From DASZHC01 sp035938215 (GTDB taxonomy: Bacteria > Verrucomicrobiota > Verrucomicrobiia > Chthoniobacterales > JAFAMB01), in contig DASZHC010000193.1 of NCBI GenBank assembly GCA_035938215.1, positions 1-46,051 of the forward strand: a stretch of 46,051 bases of DNA, read 5' to 3'. The notes below the pieces were generated by a model, which saw only the letters and a program-made list of their open reading frames with translations, made no database searches and had not been told where the DNA came from. This document shows positions 23,894 to 31,891 of this stretch, piece after piece (position 1 is the stretch's first letter; the number at the start of each line of letters is the position of its first letter). Position numbers and translations under genes: made by a program.

Positions 23894-26038
23894 TTAGGCT
23901 CCTTTCTGGTCCAAGACGGCCGCGACGATCTGGGTCGGAACCGGCTCAAAGTGAGATGGCTCCATCGAATAGGAGGCGCGTCCCTTGGAAAGCGAGCGAA
24001 TCGCGGTCGCATATCCAAACATTTCGGCAAGAGGCACCTCTGCATGCACAATGGTGGCAAAATCTTTCGCCTCCATATTCATGATGCGACCCCGTCGGCG
24101 GTTTAAATCACCCATGATGTCTCCCTGATATTCGTCGGGAGTCACACACTCCACCTTCATGATGGGCTCGAGCAAAATCGAGTTTCCCTTTTTGAAGGCA
24201 TCTTTCATTGCAAAGATCGCAGCGAGCTTGAATGCAAGTTCGTTCGAATCAACGTCGTGGTAGGACCCATCCACGATCTCTACGTAAAAATCGATGACCT
24301 GATAGCCGCCAACCACCCCGTTGAGGACCGCTTCTTCAATTCCCTTTTTCACGGCCGGGATGTATTCCTTAGGAATTGCGCCGCCAACAATCTTGTTTTC
24401 AATCGTGATGCCCTTCCCTCGCTCCCTCGGTTCAACGTTGACCACGACGTGGCCATACTGACCTCGGCCGCCTGACTGCTTGATCAACTTGCCCTCGCCC
24501 GTCGCGTTCCTTGTAATCGTTTCGCGATAAGCGATCTGCGGCTTCCCGGCGTTCGCATCTACCTTGAACTCCCGCAACATTCGATCGCGAATGATTTCGA
24601 GGTGGAGTTCGCCCATCCCTGCAATGATTGTTTGCCCCGTGTCCTCGTGCGTATAAACGCGGAACGTCGGATCTTCCTCAGCCAGTCGCTGTAAGGCCGT
24701 ACTCATTTTCTCCTGATCAAGTTTAGTCTTTGGCTCGATCGCCATCGAAATAACCGGCTCTGGAAATGACGGCGGTTCCAGAAGGATGGGAAAATCTTCG
24801 TCGCAAAGGGTATCACCCGTGGTGATATTCTTAATTCCTACGATAGCGGCGATATCTCCAGAGTAACAGGTCTCAATATCTTCTCGCTTGTCCGCCTGAA
24901 TTTGAATTAAGCGGCTGATGCGCTCGCGCTTGTTAGTCCGCGGGTTGTAGACCGTGTCTCCTTTTGAGAGTTTTCCGGAGTAGACACGGAAGAAAACGAG
25001 TTTACCGACGAATGGATCGCTCCAGAGCTTGAATGCGAGGGAACAGAATTTCGCGTTGTCATCCGTGGGAGCGGTTTTCGGTTCGTGGGCGTCGGGGTCA
25101 ATCCCGGCGGCTGGCGGAATATCGAGCGGACTCGGAAGATAGTCGACTACAGCATCGACAAGATACTGTACCCCCTTGTTCTTAAATGCAGAACCGCCAG
25201 CGACCGGGATAAACTTGTTCTGGATGGTCAGCCGACGGATTCCTGCCTTCAGATCTTTTGGCGTTACGGGCTTTTCTTCGAGGAATATAGTTCCGACTTC
25301 GTCGTCAAGGTTAGCTACTTGCTCGACGAGATCTTTGTAAGCCTGGTCGATCGCCTGTTTATGCTCTTCGGGAACTTCGGTCACCTCGTAAGTTGAACCG
25401 AACGCATCGCTGTCAGAATAGATAATGGCCTTCTTGTTGATAACATCAAGCTGGCCCCGCAGGTGATCCTCTTTGCCAAGGGGAATAAGAACCGGCCAGG
25501 CGTTGGCACCGAGCTTCGTGCGAATCTCCCGAACTACATTTCCAAAATTCGCCCCAATCTTGTCCATCTTGTTGACAAAGCAGATTCGAGGAACGTTGTA
25601 TTTATTGGCTTGGCGCCAAACAGTCTCGGTCTGAGGCTGAACCCCCGCAACGCTGTCAAAAACCAGGATCGCGCCATCAAGGACTCGCAAAGAGCGTTCC
25701 ACCTCGGCCGTAAAATCAACGTGGCCCGGCGTGTCGATGATGTTCACCCGCTGTTTCTGATTTTCGAACAGTTTGAAAACACCTTTCTCCTTGCGCTGAT
25801 TCCAGAAACAGGTAGTCGCCGCCGAGGTGATCGTTATACCACGCTCGCGCTCCTGCTCCATCCAATCCGTGACAGTGTTACCGTCATCCACGTCGCCGAT
25901 CTTATGGATCATCCCGGTGTAAAACAGAATTCGTTCAGTCAGGGTTGTTTTACCTGCGTCGATGTGCGCGCTGATACCGATATTTCGAGTGCGTTCCAGA
26001 GGATAAGCGCGGTCCGGAGAATTAGGATTGGTCGTCAT
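23894..26038 (-). CDS. fusA: Elongation factor G
   Basis: 714 residues from the ATG at 26038, preceded by AGAAGG at good spacing. EF-G is the GTPase that drives translocation and, with RRF, ribosome recycling. G1 AHIDAGKTT, G3 DTPGHVDF and G4 NKMDKIG are intact, and domains II-V follow (GGRGQYGHV in domain IV; RRRGRIMNMEAKD and AEMFGYATAIRSLSKGRASY in domain V). An alternative ATG at 26071 with an AGGTGG motif would add 11 residues overlapping the end of rpsG. Confidence 0.97.
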   Translation of the reverse strand: MTTNPNSPDRAYPLERTRNIGISAHIDAGKTTLTERILFYTGMIHKIGDVDDGNTVTDWMEQERERGITITSAATTCFWNQRKEKGVFKLFENQKQRVNIIDTPGHVDFTAEVERSLRVLDGAILVFDSVAGVQPQTETVWRQANKYNVPRICFVNKMDKIGANFGNVVREIRTKLGANAWPVLIPLGKEDHLRGQLDVINKKAIIYSDSDAFGSTYEVTEVPEEHKQAIDQAYKDLVEQVANLDDEVGTIFLEEKPVTPKDLKAGIRRLTIQNKFIPVAGGSAFKNKGVQYLVDAVVDYLPSPLDIPPAAGIDPDAHEPKTAPTDDNAKFCSLAFKLWSDPFVGKLVFFRVYSGKLSKGDTVYNPRTNKRERISRLIQIQADKREDIETCYSGDIAAIVGIKNITTGDTLCDEDFPILLEPPSFPEPVISMAIEPKTKLDQEKMSTALQRLAEEDPTFRVYTHEDTGQTIIAGMGELHLEIIRDRMLREFKVDANAGKPQIAYRETITRNATGEGKLIKQSGGRGQYGHVVVNVEPRERGKGITIENKIVGGAIPKEYIPAVKKGIEEAVLNGVVGGYQVIDFYVEIVDGSYHDVDSNELAFKLAAIFAMKDAFKKGNSILLEPIMKVECVTPDEYQGDIMGDLNRRRGRIMNMEAKDFATIVHAEVPLAEMFGYATAIRSLSKGRASYSMEPSHFEPVPTQIVAAVLDQKGA

Positions 26039-26076
26039 AAGCCTGGCCTTCTCTAAAACAGTTGGAGACATAAAGG

Positions 26077-26547
26077 TTACCACCTGAAATGAGCAAACGC
26101 CCGGTTGGCCTGAGCCATTTTGTGTGTGTCATCCCGCTTTTTGATCGCGTTCCCTTGTCCGAGAGACGCATCTTTGATTTCCGCTGCGAGATTATCTATC
26201 ATTGTTCCCCGGCGATTTTTCGCAAAAGTCACGATCCATCGCATTGCAAGGGAAACTTGACGCTCCTGAGGGACCTCGACCGGGACCTGATAAGTCGCTC
26301 CACCAACGCGACGAGACTTGACCTCAAGCCGCGGCTTGGCATTTTCCAGCGCTTTGTGAAGGGTATCCAAGGGGTCGACAGAGTCAGAACCTTCCCGGCT
26401 CCTTTCGATCGCCTCGTACACAATACGCTCCGCGACCGCCTTTTTGCCGCTGCGCATGACCGTGCTGATCAGACGGGCGACGACAGGGCTGCCATACCGG
26501 CTGTCTAAAGATTCGATCTTATGAATGACTCTGCGACGACGTGACAT
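26077..26547 (-). CDS. rpsG: 30S ribosomal protein S7
   Basis: 156 residues. S7 organises the 30S head and in E. coli represses the str operon. The ATG at 26547 gives MSRRRRVIHKIESLDSRYGS; ALENAKPRLEVKSRRVGGAT in part, and RWIVTFAKNRRG are typical. It lies 38 bases after rpsL. Confidence 0.97.
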   Translation of the reverse strand: MSRRRRVIHKIESLDSRYGSPVVARLISTVMRSGKKAVAERIVYEAIERSREGSDSVDPLDTLHKALENAKPRLEVKSRRVGGATYQVPVEVPQERQVSLAMRWIVTFAKNRRGTMIDNLAAEIKDASLGQGNAIKKRDDTHKMAQANRAFAHFRW

Positions 26548-26585
26548 AGATTCTTTCCGCGGGAACAATCATGCTCCCGCCCAAT

Positions 26586-26996
26586 TTATTTCTTTTTGCC
26601 TTTCGTGCCTGCGGCCTCCCCACCCTCCTTGGGCCGCTTCGCCCCGTATTTGGAGCGACTGCGACGACGACCATCAACCCCGAGGCTGTCCAGCGTTCCA
26701 CGAACGATGTGATATCGAACACCCGGCAAATCCTTTACTCGACCCCCACGAACCAGCACGATCGAGTGCTCCTGAAGATTATGACCTTCGCCGGGGATGT
26801 AGGCAATTACCTCGTACCCGTTTGTCAGGCGCACTTTGGCGACTTTTCGCAGCGCCGAGTTCGGTTTCTTCGGCGTGCGTGTCATCACTTGCACACAGAC
26901 TCCACGGCGCTGCGGGCTATTTGTGAGTGCGGGAGATTTTGATTTCACCGCAATCTTCTTGCGACCCTTTCTTACGAGCTGGTTAATGGTTGGCAT
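26586..26996 (-). CDS. rpsL: 30S ribosomal protein S12
   Basis: 136 residues. S12 is at the decoding centre. Lys43 and Lys88 (TPKKPNSALRK and GGRVKDLPGVRYH), where streptomycin-resistance changes occur, have the wild-type residues, as does the neighbouring Asp89. The Lys/Gly tail (~12 residues) is longer than usual. First gene of the ribosomal cluster. Confidence 0.98.
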   Translation of the reverse strand: MPTINQLVRKGRKKIAVKSKSPALTNSPQRRGVCVQVMTRTPKKPNSALRKVAKVRLTNGYEVIAYIPGEGHNLQEHSIVLVRGGRVKDLPGVRYHIVRGTLDSLGVDGRRRSRSKYGAKRPKEGGEAAGTKGKKK

Positions 26997-27034
26997 TTAA
27001 CAAAAATCAGGTTCAATCCCGATTATCCGGGGAT

Positions 27035-27085
27035 AAAAAAGCCGCTCTGGCAGCAAGTCCTCTTCCGCCAGACGCGGAGGAGCGG
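27035..27085 (-). promoter_or_regulatory. Terminator-like hairpin in rpsL leader (candidate attenuator)
   Basis: Read on the minus strand, CCGCTC (27085-27080) pairs with GAGCGG (27047-27042), and inside it CTGGCGG pairs with CTGCCAG (one G-U). Six Ts follow (27040-27035). It lies between the predicted promoter and rpsL, with no other gene in between, so it would act inside the 5' leader of the ribosomal cluster. A competing pairing (CCTC with GAGG) is possible. Confidence 0.5.
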
Positions 27086-27087
27086 GG

Positions 27088-27115
27088 ACTATATTATTTT
27101 TCCAAAGTCACGCAA
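27088..27115 (-). promoter_or_regulatory. Candidate sigma-70 promoter of the ribosomal cluster
   Basis: On the minus strand, TTGCGT (27115-27110), a 16-bp AT-rich spacer, and TATAGT (27093-27088). Transcription would begin near 27080, giving a leader of about 85 nt before rpsL. Confidence 0.55.
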
Positions 27116-27422
27116 GACATTTTTCCCGAAACCCGTAACCCGCGATTACCCTGGAAAACAAGACGGCAAAATTAGCACACTTTAAGCCCGATGCATCAGG
27201 AAATCCGTTCACCCTGCCAGCCGCTCTGTGGCCGCGGTGGCTCTGCTAGTGGAACTCCGCAGCTGTTTGTGGTATGAGTAGGGCTGTGACGGGTGGTCGC
27301 TGGTGCAATCCCTTGTTGTGCCAGAGGAAAGTCCGAACACCACAAGGCAGCATGCCTCGCGAAAAGCGAGGGCAGTTGGGGCGAAAGCTCCAAATGACGG
27401 AAAGTATCACAGAAAATATACC

Positions 27423-27489
27423 GCCCCGCACCACTTTGGCTGCGCCCAAGCGCCAAAAATGGCAAAGCGCCGCCAAAGTGGTGCGGGGC
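27423..27489. repeat. RNase P hairpin repeat, copy 1 (P12)
   Basis: Perfect 17-bp arms, GCCCCGCACCACTTTGG and its reverse complement, with a 33-nt structured middle containing GCGCC and GGC pairs. It forms the outer part of helix P12. From 27424 it matches copy 2 at 61 of 66 positions. Confidence 0.9.
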
Positions 27490-27644
27490 AAGGTTGAAAA
27501 GGCGGGGTAAGAGCCCACCGGACCTTCGTGTGAACGAGGTCGCATGAGAAACCCCATGCGGTGCAAGACAAAGCAGAGGACAGGGTCGCCTTGCCCGATT
27601 TTTTCCGCGCAAGCGGAAATTTGAAACCTCGGGTACTAGTCGCA

Positions 27645-27710
27645 CCCCGCACCACTTTGGCTGTGCCGAAGCGCCGAAAGTGGCAAAGCGCCGCCAAAAT
27701 GGTGCGGGGC
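27645..27710. repeat. RNase P hairpin repeat, copy 2 (P18)
   Basis: Same 66-nt element as at 27424-27489, same orientation, five differences; one arm mismatch (15/16). It forms helix P18, which in most bacteria is a short stem capped by a tetraloop docking on P8. Confidence 0.9.
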
Positions 27711-27785
27711 GTTCGGGCATCCGAGCGAGATAAATGACCGCCGCCCGCGTAAGCGGGAACAGAATTCGGCTTACGTCACTGAAAC

Positions 27786-27815
27786 GAGGCTCGCCCGGCA
27801 ACCGCGGCGAGCCTC
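27786..27815 (+). terminator. rnpB terminator
   Basis: GAGGCTCGCC and GGCGAGCCTC form a perfect 10-bp stem with a 10-nt loop, directly after the RNase P 3' end, followed by ACTATTTA (a weak T-run). Confidence 0.7.
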
Positions 27816-27825
27816 ACTATTTACA

Positions 27826-27915
27826 GGGAGGGATGGGCTCCGTCCCGTCCCATTTTTTGCCCTTCCTACCGTGGCTGGAAATCACAAATGGGACGGCACG
27901 GAGGCCGTCCCTCCC
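27826..27915. repeat. 90-bp imperfect palindrome
   Basis: 30-bp arms with three mismatches (GGGAGGGATGGGCTCCG... against its partner at 27886-27915) around a 30-nt middle. It lies between the convergent rnpB and phhA genes, 18 bases from the phhA stop, and could terminate both. Confidence 0.85.
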
Positions 27916-27933
27916 GGTCGCCTCGTGCACACC

Positions 27934-28221
27934 TTACTCGGTATTCAATTTGTCAATTTTGCGCGCCAGCAGAAAGTCCAGATCGGTCAATCCACCGGCT
28001 GAATGGGTCGAAAGAACAAGCTTCACCTTATTCCAACGAATGTCGATATCCGGATGATGGTTCATCTCCTCAGCATCTCTCGCGAGCCGGACGACGAATT
28101 CTATGGCAGCAGGAAATCCCTCCAATGTAAGAGTCCGCTCGATGCTGTTATCCGATAACCGCCACTTCGGAACTTCTTCCAGTAAAACCTGGACTGCCTC
28201 AGGCCTCAATAACTCCGCCAT
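27934..28221 (-). CDS. phhA: Pterin-4a-carbinolamine dehydratase
   Basis: 95 residues. This enzyme dehydrates the 4a-carbinolamine formed by aromatic amino acid hydroxylases, recycling tetrahydropterin; some family members have other pterin or molybdopterin-related roles. The active-site signature EMNHHPDIDIRWNKV is intact and STHSAGGLTDLD follows. The ATG at 28221 (MAELLRPEAV) gives the normal length; the longer upstream frame has no family similarity. No hydroxylase is nearby. Confidence 0.92.
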   Translation of the reverse strand: MAELLRPEAVQVLLEEVPKWRLSDNSIERTLTLEGFPAAIEFVVRLARDAEEMNHHPDIDIRWNKVKLVLSTHSAGGLTDLDFLLARKIDKLNTE

Positions 28222-28299
28222 AGATTGCCTTTCGTTCTGATTGTTTGAGCGGCACCGCCGGTCAGCGCATCGCAACCCGTGATCGAATTCGTTCGTCAC

Positions 28300-28327
28300 T
28301 TGAACGCTCTCCGGCTTCGTGTATGTA
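28300..28327 (+). promoter_or_regulatory. Candidate cysK promoter
   Basis: TTGAAC, 16-bp spacer, TATGTA, about 42 bases before the cysK ATG at 28370. A plain sigma-70-type match; no operator was recognised. Confidence 0.45.
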
Positions 28328-28369
28328 ACCTGTTTCCGCCGATTCCTAAACCCATAAACCACCTAGGCA

Positions 28370-29344
28370 ATGCAAACAAACGGCAAACTCTATAATAATA
28401 TAGTCGAAACAGTCGGTCACACACCGCTGGTGAAGCTGAATCGCGTCACGCAGGGCCTCGATGCTGTGATCGCCCTAAAGCTCGAGTTCTTCAATCCATT
28501 AGGTAGTGTCAAGGACAGGATCGGGATGGCTATGATCGAGGCTGCCGAGCGGGAAGGAAGATTAAAGCCTAGCACGCTCATCGTAGAACCGACGAGTGGC
28601 AACACCGGAATCGCGCTCGCCTTCGTTTGTGCTGCAAAGGGTTACAAGCTCGTTTTGACCATGCCCGAAACCATGAGCATGGAGCGTCGTACTCTGCTTG
28701 CCATGCTCGGCGCAAAGCTGGTTTTGACGCCGGGGTCAGAGGGAATGAAAGGAGCCATTGCTCGAGCCGAAGAGATCTTGAAGACAACTCCAGACTCCTG
28801 GATGCCCCAACAATTTAATAACCCCGCGAACCCGATCATTCATCAAAAAACAACGGCGGAAGAGATTTGGGCGGATACGGCTGGAGAGGTCGATATTATT
28901 GTTTCTGCGGTCGGCACTGGCGGCACCATCACCGGCGTAGCCGAACTTATCAAGGAACGAAAGCCTTCTTTTCAGGCGATTGCGGTGGAACCCAAGGACT
29001 CTCCGGTGATCCTTCAGACCATTCGGGGCGAACCACTCAGGCCCGGTCCACACAAAATTCAAGGAACCGGTGCAGGGTTCGTTCCAGACAATCTACACTT
29101 AAAGATTGTAGACGAAGTCATCACGGTTTCGAACGAGGATGCATTCACGATGGCTCGGCGTTTGGCCAAAGAAGAAGGCATTCTGGCCGGAATAAGTTCC
29201 GGAGCAAACGTCCATGCGGCGATCGAGGTGGCTAAGCGGCCCGAAAACAAGGGCAAATTAATTGTTACGATTGCATGCTCGACTGGAGAGCGTTATTTGA
29301 GCACGGCGCTTGCCGACGAAGCTCGAGCCGAGATCGGCGCCTAG
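28370..29344 (+). CDS. cysK: Cysteine synthase (O-acetylserine sulfhydrylase A)
   Basis: 324 residues. It makes cysteine from O-acetylserine and sulfide with PLP. The PLP lysine is Lys48 in NPLGSVKDRIG; PTSGNTGIALAFV binds the substrate carboxylate, GTGGTITGV the PLP phosphate, and GISSGANVHAA closes the active site. Length and motifs fit CysK better than cystathionine beta-synthase, as no CBS domains follow. A 21-bp inverted repeat starts within its stop codon. Confidence 0.95.
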   Translation: MQTNGKLYNNIVETVGHTPLVKLNRVTQGLDAVIALKLEFFNPLGSVKDRIGMAMIEAAEREGRLKPSTLIVEPTSGNTGIALAFVCAAKGYKLVLTMPETMSMERRTLLAMLGAKLVLTPGSEGMKGAIARAEEILKTTPDSWMPQQFNNPANPIIHQKTTAEEIWADTAGEVDIIVSAVGTGGTITGVAELIKERKPSFQAIAVEPKDSPVILQTIRGEPLRPGPHKIQGTGAGFVPDNLHLKIVDEVITVSNEDAFTMARRLAKEEGILAGISSGANVHAAIEVAKRPENKGKLIVTIACSTGERYLSTALADEARAEIGA

Positions 29345-29437
29345 AATCCTTGAAAAGCAAAACCGGTTGCAGATGAGTCACGTCTTTTCCGTATCCGCGC
29401 ATAAATCGTTACGTGATTTTGCTTGTCAAGGATTCTA
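29342..29437. repeat. 96-bp inverted-repeat element at cysK stop
   Basis: Arms of 21 bp (20/21 identical), TAGAATCCTTGAAAAGCAAAA in part at the left, with the partner at 29417-29437. The left arm begins with the TAG stop codon of cysK. Inside, TCACGT (29378) and ACGTGA (29411) form a second pair. Confidence 0.85.
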
Positions 29438-29447
29438 TAGCCGGGTC

Positions 29448-29516
29448 ACCTCGTTCAGGCAGCGCTGCTCCCACCGCGTGCTCGCCACCCTACATCTCGA
29501 TGGTCTGAGGCGCGAC
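29448..29516 (-). repeat. Dispersed GCTAGCG repeat, copy 3
   Basis: On the minus strand it reads CGCGCCTCAGACC, GAGATGTAGGG, then GGGAGCAGCG, matching copies 1 and 2 at roughly 70%. It ends 8 bases before the TPR gene start. Confidence 0.65.
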
Positions 29517-29524
29517 CGAAGCGA

Positions 29525-30307
29525 ATGACTAGTCAACCCATGGCCGAACCGTCTCAACCCATTTCCTCCTTTGATCCGGAGGTGTTTTGGGCACTTCACA
29601 AACAAAAAATCGTTTTCGGGGCGGCTCTGGCCGTTCTGGTTTTGCTCTGCGGCAGCATTTATTTCGGGTTGCAGATTATCCAGACTCAGAACGCAGAAAA
29701 AGCCTACTCAGCCGCGCAATCGATCGAGGCGTGGCAGGCCGTAATTCGCCAGTATCCGAATTCCGTCGCGGCAGGCAACGCTTATCTTCGCATCGGAGCG
29801 AAACTAAGGGAGGACGGCAAGTATCCGGAATCCGATACGAACTACGAAACATTCATCCGGCAGTTCCCGAAACACCCGCTGGTTGTAAACGGCTATGTGG
29901 GGCTAGCCGCCAACGCGGAATCAGAAAAGAATCCGGATAAGGCGCTTGAATACTGGAGACGAGTCGCGACACTTTTCGGAAACTCCTTTCAAGCGCCGAT
30001 GGCCCTTTTCCATGAAGCTCGAATTACCGCGGCAAAAGGTCAGTTGAAGGAAGCGCAGGCTCTTTACGAAAGTATAGTCCAACGTTTCCCTGAAAGCACC
30101 GCAGCAGGGATCGCATCGCATGAAGCGGGAAGCTTAGGCGATAGGGTTGCGGCCCCGCCGAAGCCACAATCGGCGGAGAAACCAGCAGGTTCCGCTTCGA
30201 CGACACCGACCAGTTCAGCTTCGGGAACGCCAGGAAGTGCCGCCTCAGCAACGCCGTCTGAATCAACGTCGCCGACAGGCGCCGGCTCCCCAAAGCCGGA
30301 GCCGTAA
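29525..30307 (+). CDS. Membrane-anchored TPR protein (YfgM/YbgF-like)
   Basis: 260 residues. A short cytoplasmic N-terminus (SSFDPEVFWALHKQKIVFG) precedes one membrane helix (about residues 33-54). TPR-like helical repeats follow (EAWQAVIRQYPNSVAAGNAY, NYETFIRQFPKHPLVVNGY, ALEYWRRVATLFGNS, AQALYESIVQRFPES), and a ~55-residue Ala/Ser/Thr/Pro tail ends the protein. Such proteins scaffold envelope complexes, e.g. at the Sec translocon or Tol-Pal. No partner gene is adjacent, so the role is open. Confidence 0.7.
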   Translation: MTSQPMAEPSQPISSFDPEVFWALHKQKIVFGAALAVLVLLCGSIYFGLQIIQTQNAEKAYSAAQSIEAWQAVIRQYPNSVAAGNAYLRIGAKLREDGKYPESDTNYETFIRQFPKHPLVVNGYVGLAANAESEKNPDKALEYWRRVATLFGNSFQAPMALFHEARITAAKGQLKEAQALYESIVQRFPESTAAGIASHEAGSLGDRVAAPPKPQSAEKPAGSASTTPTSSASGTPGSAASATPSESTSPTGAGSPKPEP

Positions 30308-30481
30308 CGGTCTGCCGGCCCCTCGCAACCGTTGCCGACCTTAAATCAACACCGTTACACGGCGCCGACGGAGGGGACGACCTCCAAGGGGTCGGCCAGC
30401 AATGGCGTCCATTTACTTTGTACCTATCGGAAGCATAGCTAAAAACGCTCCCCCAGCTTGGTCCACCCCTATGCGTTTTAA

Positions 30482-31300
30482 CTACGCGACCGCGAGACTG
30501 AAATCGGCTCCCGCCTCCGGTTTTTCCGTAGATTTTGGCGAACGCTTGGGCACCTCAAGCAGCTCGCCTTGTTTCAGCTCCACATTTCCAATCGAGAGTT
30601 CACCAAAGAATTCGCCTCCTTTTTCGACTGTGAATCCGCGGCCGAACAAGGCGCCGGTGAATCGTCCTGTTTTCTGGATGATCACTGTACCGGTGGAAAT
30701 GATCCGGGCAGAAATAGTGCCCTCGATCTCCACTCTTTCGGCACGAATCGGCCTCACGAATTCAGCTTCGCACCTCTTGTCTATGTAGACCGATTTAGCC
30801 TGGATGCTACCTGTGATCTTGCCCTTAGTCTTAATGCGAACACTCCCGTTACAGACCAAGCTTCCGCGCATCGCTCCCCGGATCTCGGCAGAATCGCAAA
30901 TGACCCGATTGCTGCTCAGGTCACCTTTGCTCGTGACGATGACACTCCCACGGGTCCGTATCGATCGGCTGAAATTCCCTACGACGCGATAATCCTGAAT
31001 ATCGATATAGGCGCCGCATTGAGGACAGATTGTTGACGTTGCGCTTTTCGGAATCTCACGTTTTCCGGCGCATTCGAAGCAGTGCGCTATGACCGTGCGT
31101 TGAACACCCAGAAAGTTCTTCAGTTTCTGAAGAACCGACGGCTGTTTCTCTACCCCCTGTGGGCCACTCGATTTCTGAGCTTTGCCTAGCTGAACATAAC
31201 CGCCGCATTTTCGGCAGTAGGTCGACTTCGCAAGCTCGGGCTCTATCTGAGTGTTACCGCAGTGAGGACAACGTACTTCGATCCGTCCTTTCGCAGCCAC
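30482..31300 (-). CDS. Bactofilin with double zinc-ribbon head
   Basis: 272 residues. Two four-cysteine zinc ribbons come first (CPHC at 11-14 with CRKC at 29-32; CFEC at 74-77 with CPQC at 92-95), joined by a basic linker. From about residue 105 to 250 there is a bactofilin-type right-handed beta-helix: repeating short strands such as GSLVCNGSVRIKTKGKITGS and GTVIIQKTGRFTGALFG. Bactofilins self-assemble into filaments that position cell-wall or polar proteins. The ribbons could bind nucleic acid or another protein. It lies 10 bases after a second bactofilin, probably in one operon. Confidence 0.75.
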   Translation of the reverse strand: MAAKGRIEVRCPHCGNTQIEPELAKSTYCRKCGGYVQLGKAQKSSGPQGVEKQPSVLQKLKNFLGVQRTVIAHCFECAGKREIPKSATSTICPQCGAYIDIQDYRVVGNFSRSIRTRGSVIVTSKGDLSSNRVICDSAEIRGAMRGSLVCNGSVRIKTKGKITGSIQAKSVYIDKRCEAEFVRPIRAERVEIEGTISARIISTGTVIIQKTGRFTGALFGRGFTVEKGGEFFGELSIGNVELKQGELLEVPKRSPKSTEKPEAGADFSLAVA

Positions 31301-31310
31301 TCAGAACTCC

Positions 31311-31835
31311 TCAGCGTGGAGCACCAATCTTCTGCGGTTCTTCCTTATGAGGGATATTCAGGTCCTTAACGATATTTTTGTTCGGCGTAACCTCCGATTT
31401 TCCGACAAACGTGGCACCTTCTTCGATCACGAGGCGAGCTGCCTTCAAATCTCCGATCAACTGGGAACGAGAATGCAGTTCGCAACGCTCCTGGACCGTA
31501 ATATTGCCGTGCACCTTGCCCTTTACGATGACAGTCTTGCTCTTGACTTCTCCACGAACATCCGCGTTTTCGCCGACTGTCAGAATACCGTCAACGGATG
31601 AAATTTCGCCCTCCAAATTTCCATCAAAAATGAATTCATTTGCGAACTTAATGGACCCCTTAATCTCGACGTCCTTTGAGAGGTTATTCTTATTCGGTGT
31701 ATCTGCCATAACGGATGTTGGTTTATTTACAGTTTTCGGTTCTGCGGCCGGCGGAGTTGGAGGACTCTCCCCAGATCCAGCATCTTCCACAGGTGGCGTT
31801 TGCCCCGGCTTTTGGGGGATAAACTTCTTCAGCAC
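31311..31835 (-). CDS. Bactofilin
   Basis: 174 residues from a GTG at 31835; an ATG at 31709 would give a 132-residue core. The beta-helix (about residues 54-150: FANEFIFDGNLEGEISSVDG, GENADVRGEVKSKTVIVKGK, then CELHSRSQLIGDLKAARLVI) is a clear polymer-forming cytoskeletal domain. The proposed N-terminus is Pro/Glu-rich (KKFIPQKPGQTPPVEDAG). Frame further upstream is translated palindrome and is rejected. No good ribosome site was seen at either start, so the start is unresolved. It is the first gene of the pair. Confidence 0.75.
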   Translation of the reverse strand: MLKKFIPQKPGQTPPVEDAGSGESPPTPPAAEPKTVNKPTSVMADTPNKNNLSKDVEIKGSIKFANEFIFDGNLEGEISSVDGILTVGENADVRGEVKSKTVIVKGKVHGNITVQERCELHSRSQLIGDLKAARLVIEEGATFVGKSEVTPNKNIVKDLNIPHKEEPQKIGAPR

Positions 31836-31891
31836 GCCCGCAACTATGAAGGGGGGGAAATGGAGTGTCAACGATGGGTTTGTTCTTTTGC

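Larger units (their letters stand above)
27281..27785 (+). ncRNA. rnpB: RNase P RNA, A-type
   Basis: The catalytic RNA that trims tRNA 5' leaders. The universal core is clear: GAGGAAAGTCCGAACACC near 27324, CACAGAAAATATACCGCC before P12, GGTAAGAGCCCACCGG after it, and the 3' core AGATAAATGACCGCC with CAGAATTCGGCTTACG. P1 is formed by GTGACG (27286-27291) with CGTCAC (27774-27779). The P12 and P18 arms each consist of a copy of the same 66-nt hairpin repeat, making the gene about 500 nt, longer than the usual 350-400. A small hairpin TCGGGCATCCGA after P18 is P19. A weak TATGAG box at about 27273 could be the -10. End positions are approximate (a few bases). Confidence 0.93.

Noticed and set aside
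27196..27801. 201-aa minus-strand frame across 27.2-27.8 kb
   Set aside because: It lies over the RNase P RNA core on the opposite strand; the conserved RNA motifs explain the sequence.
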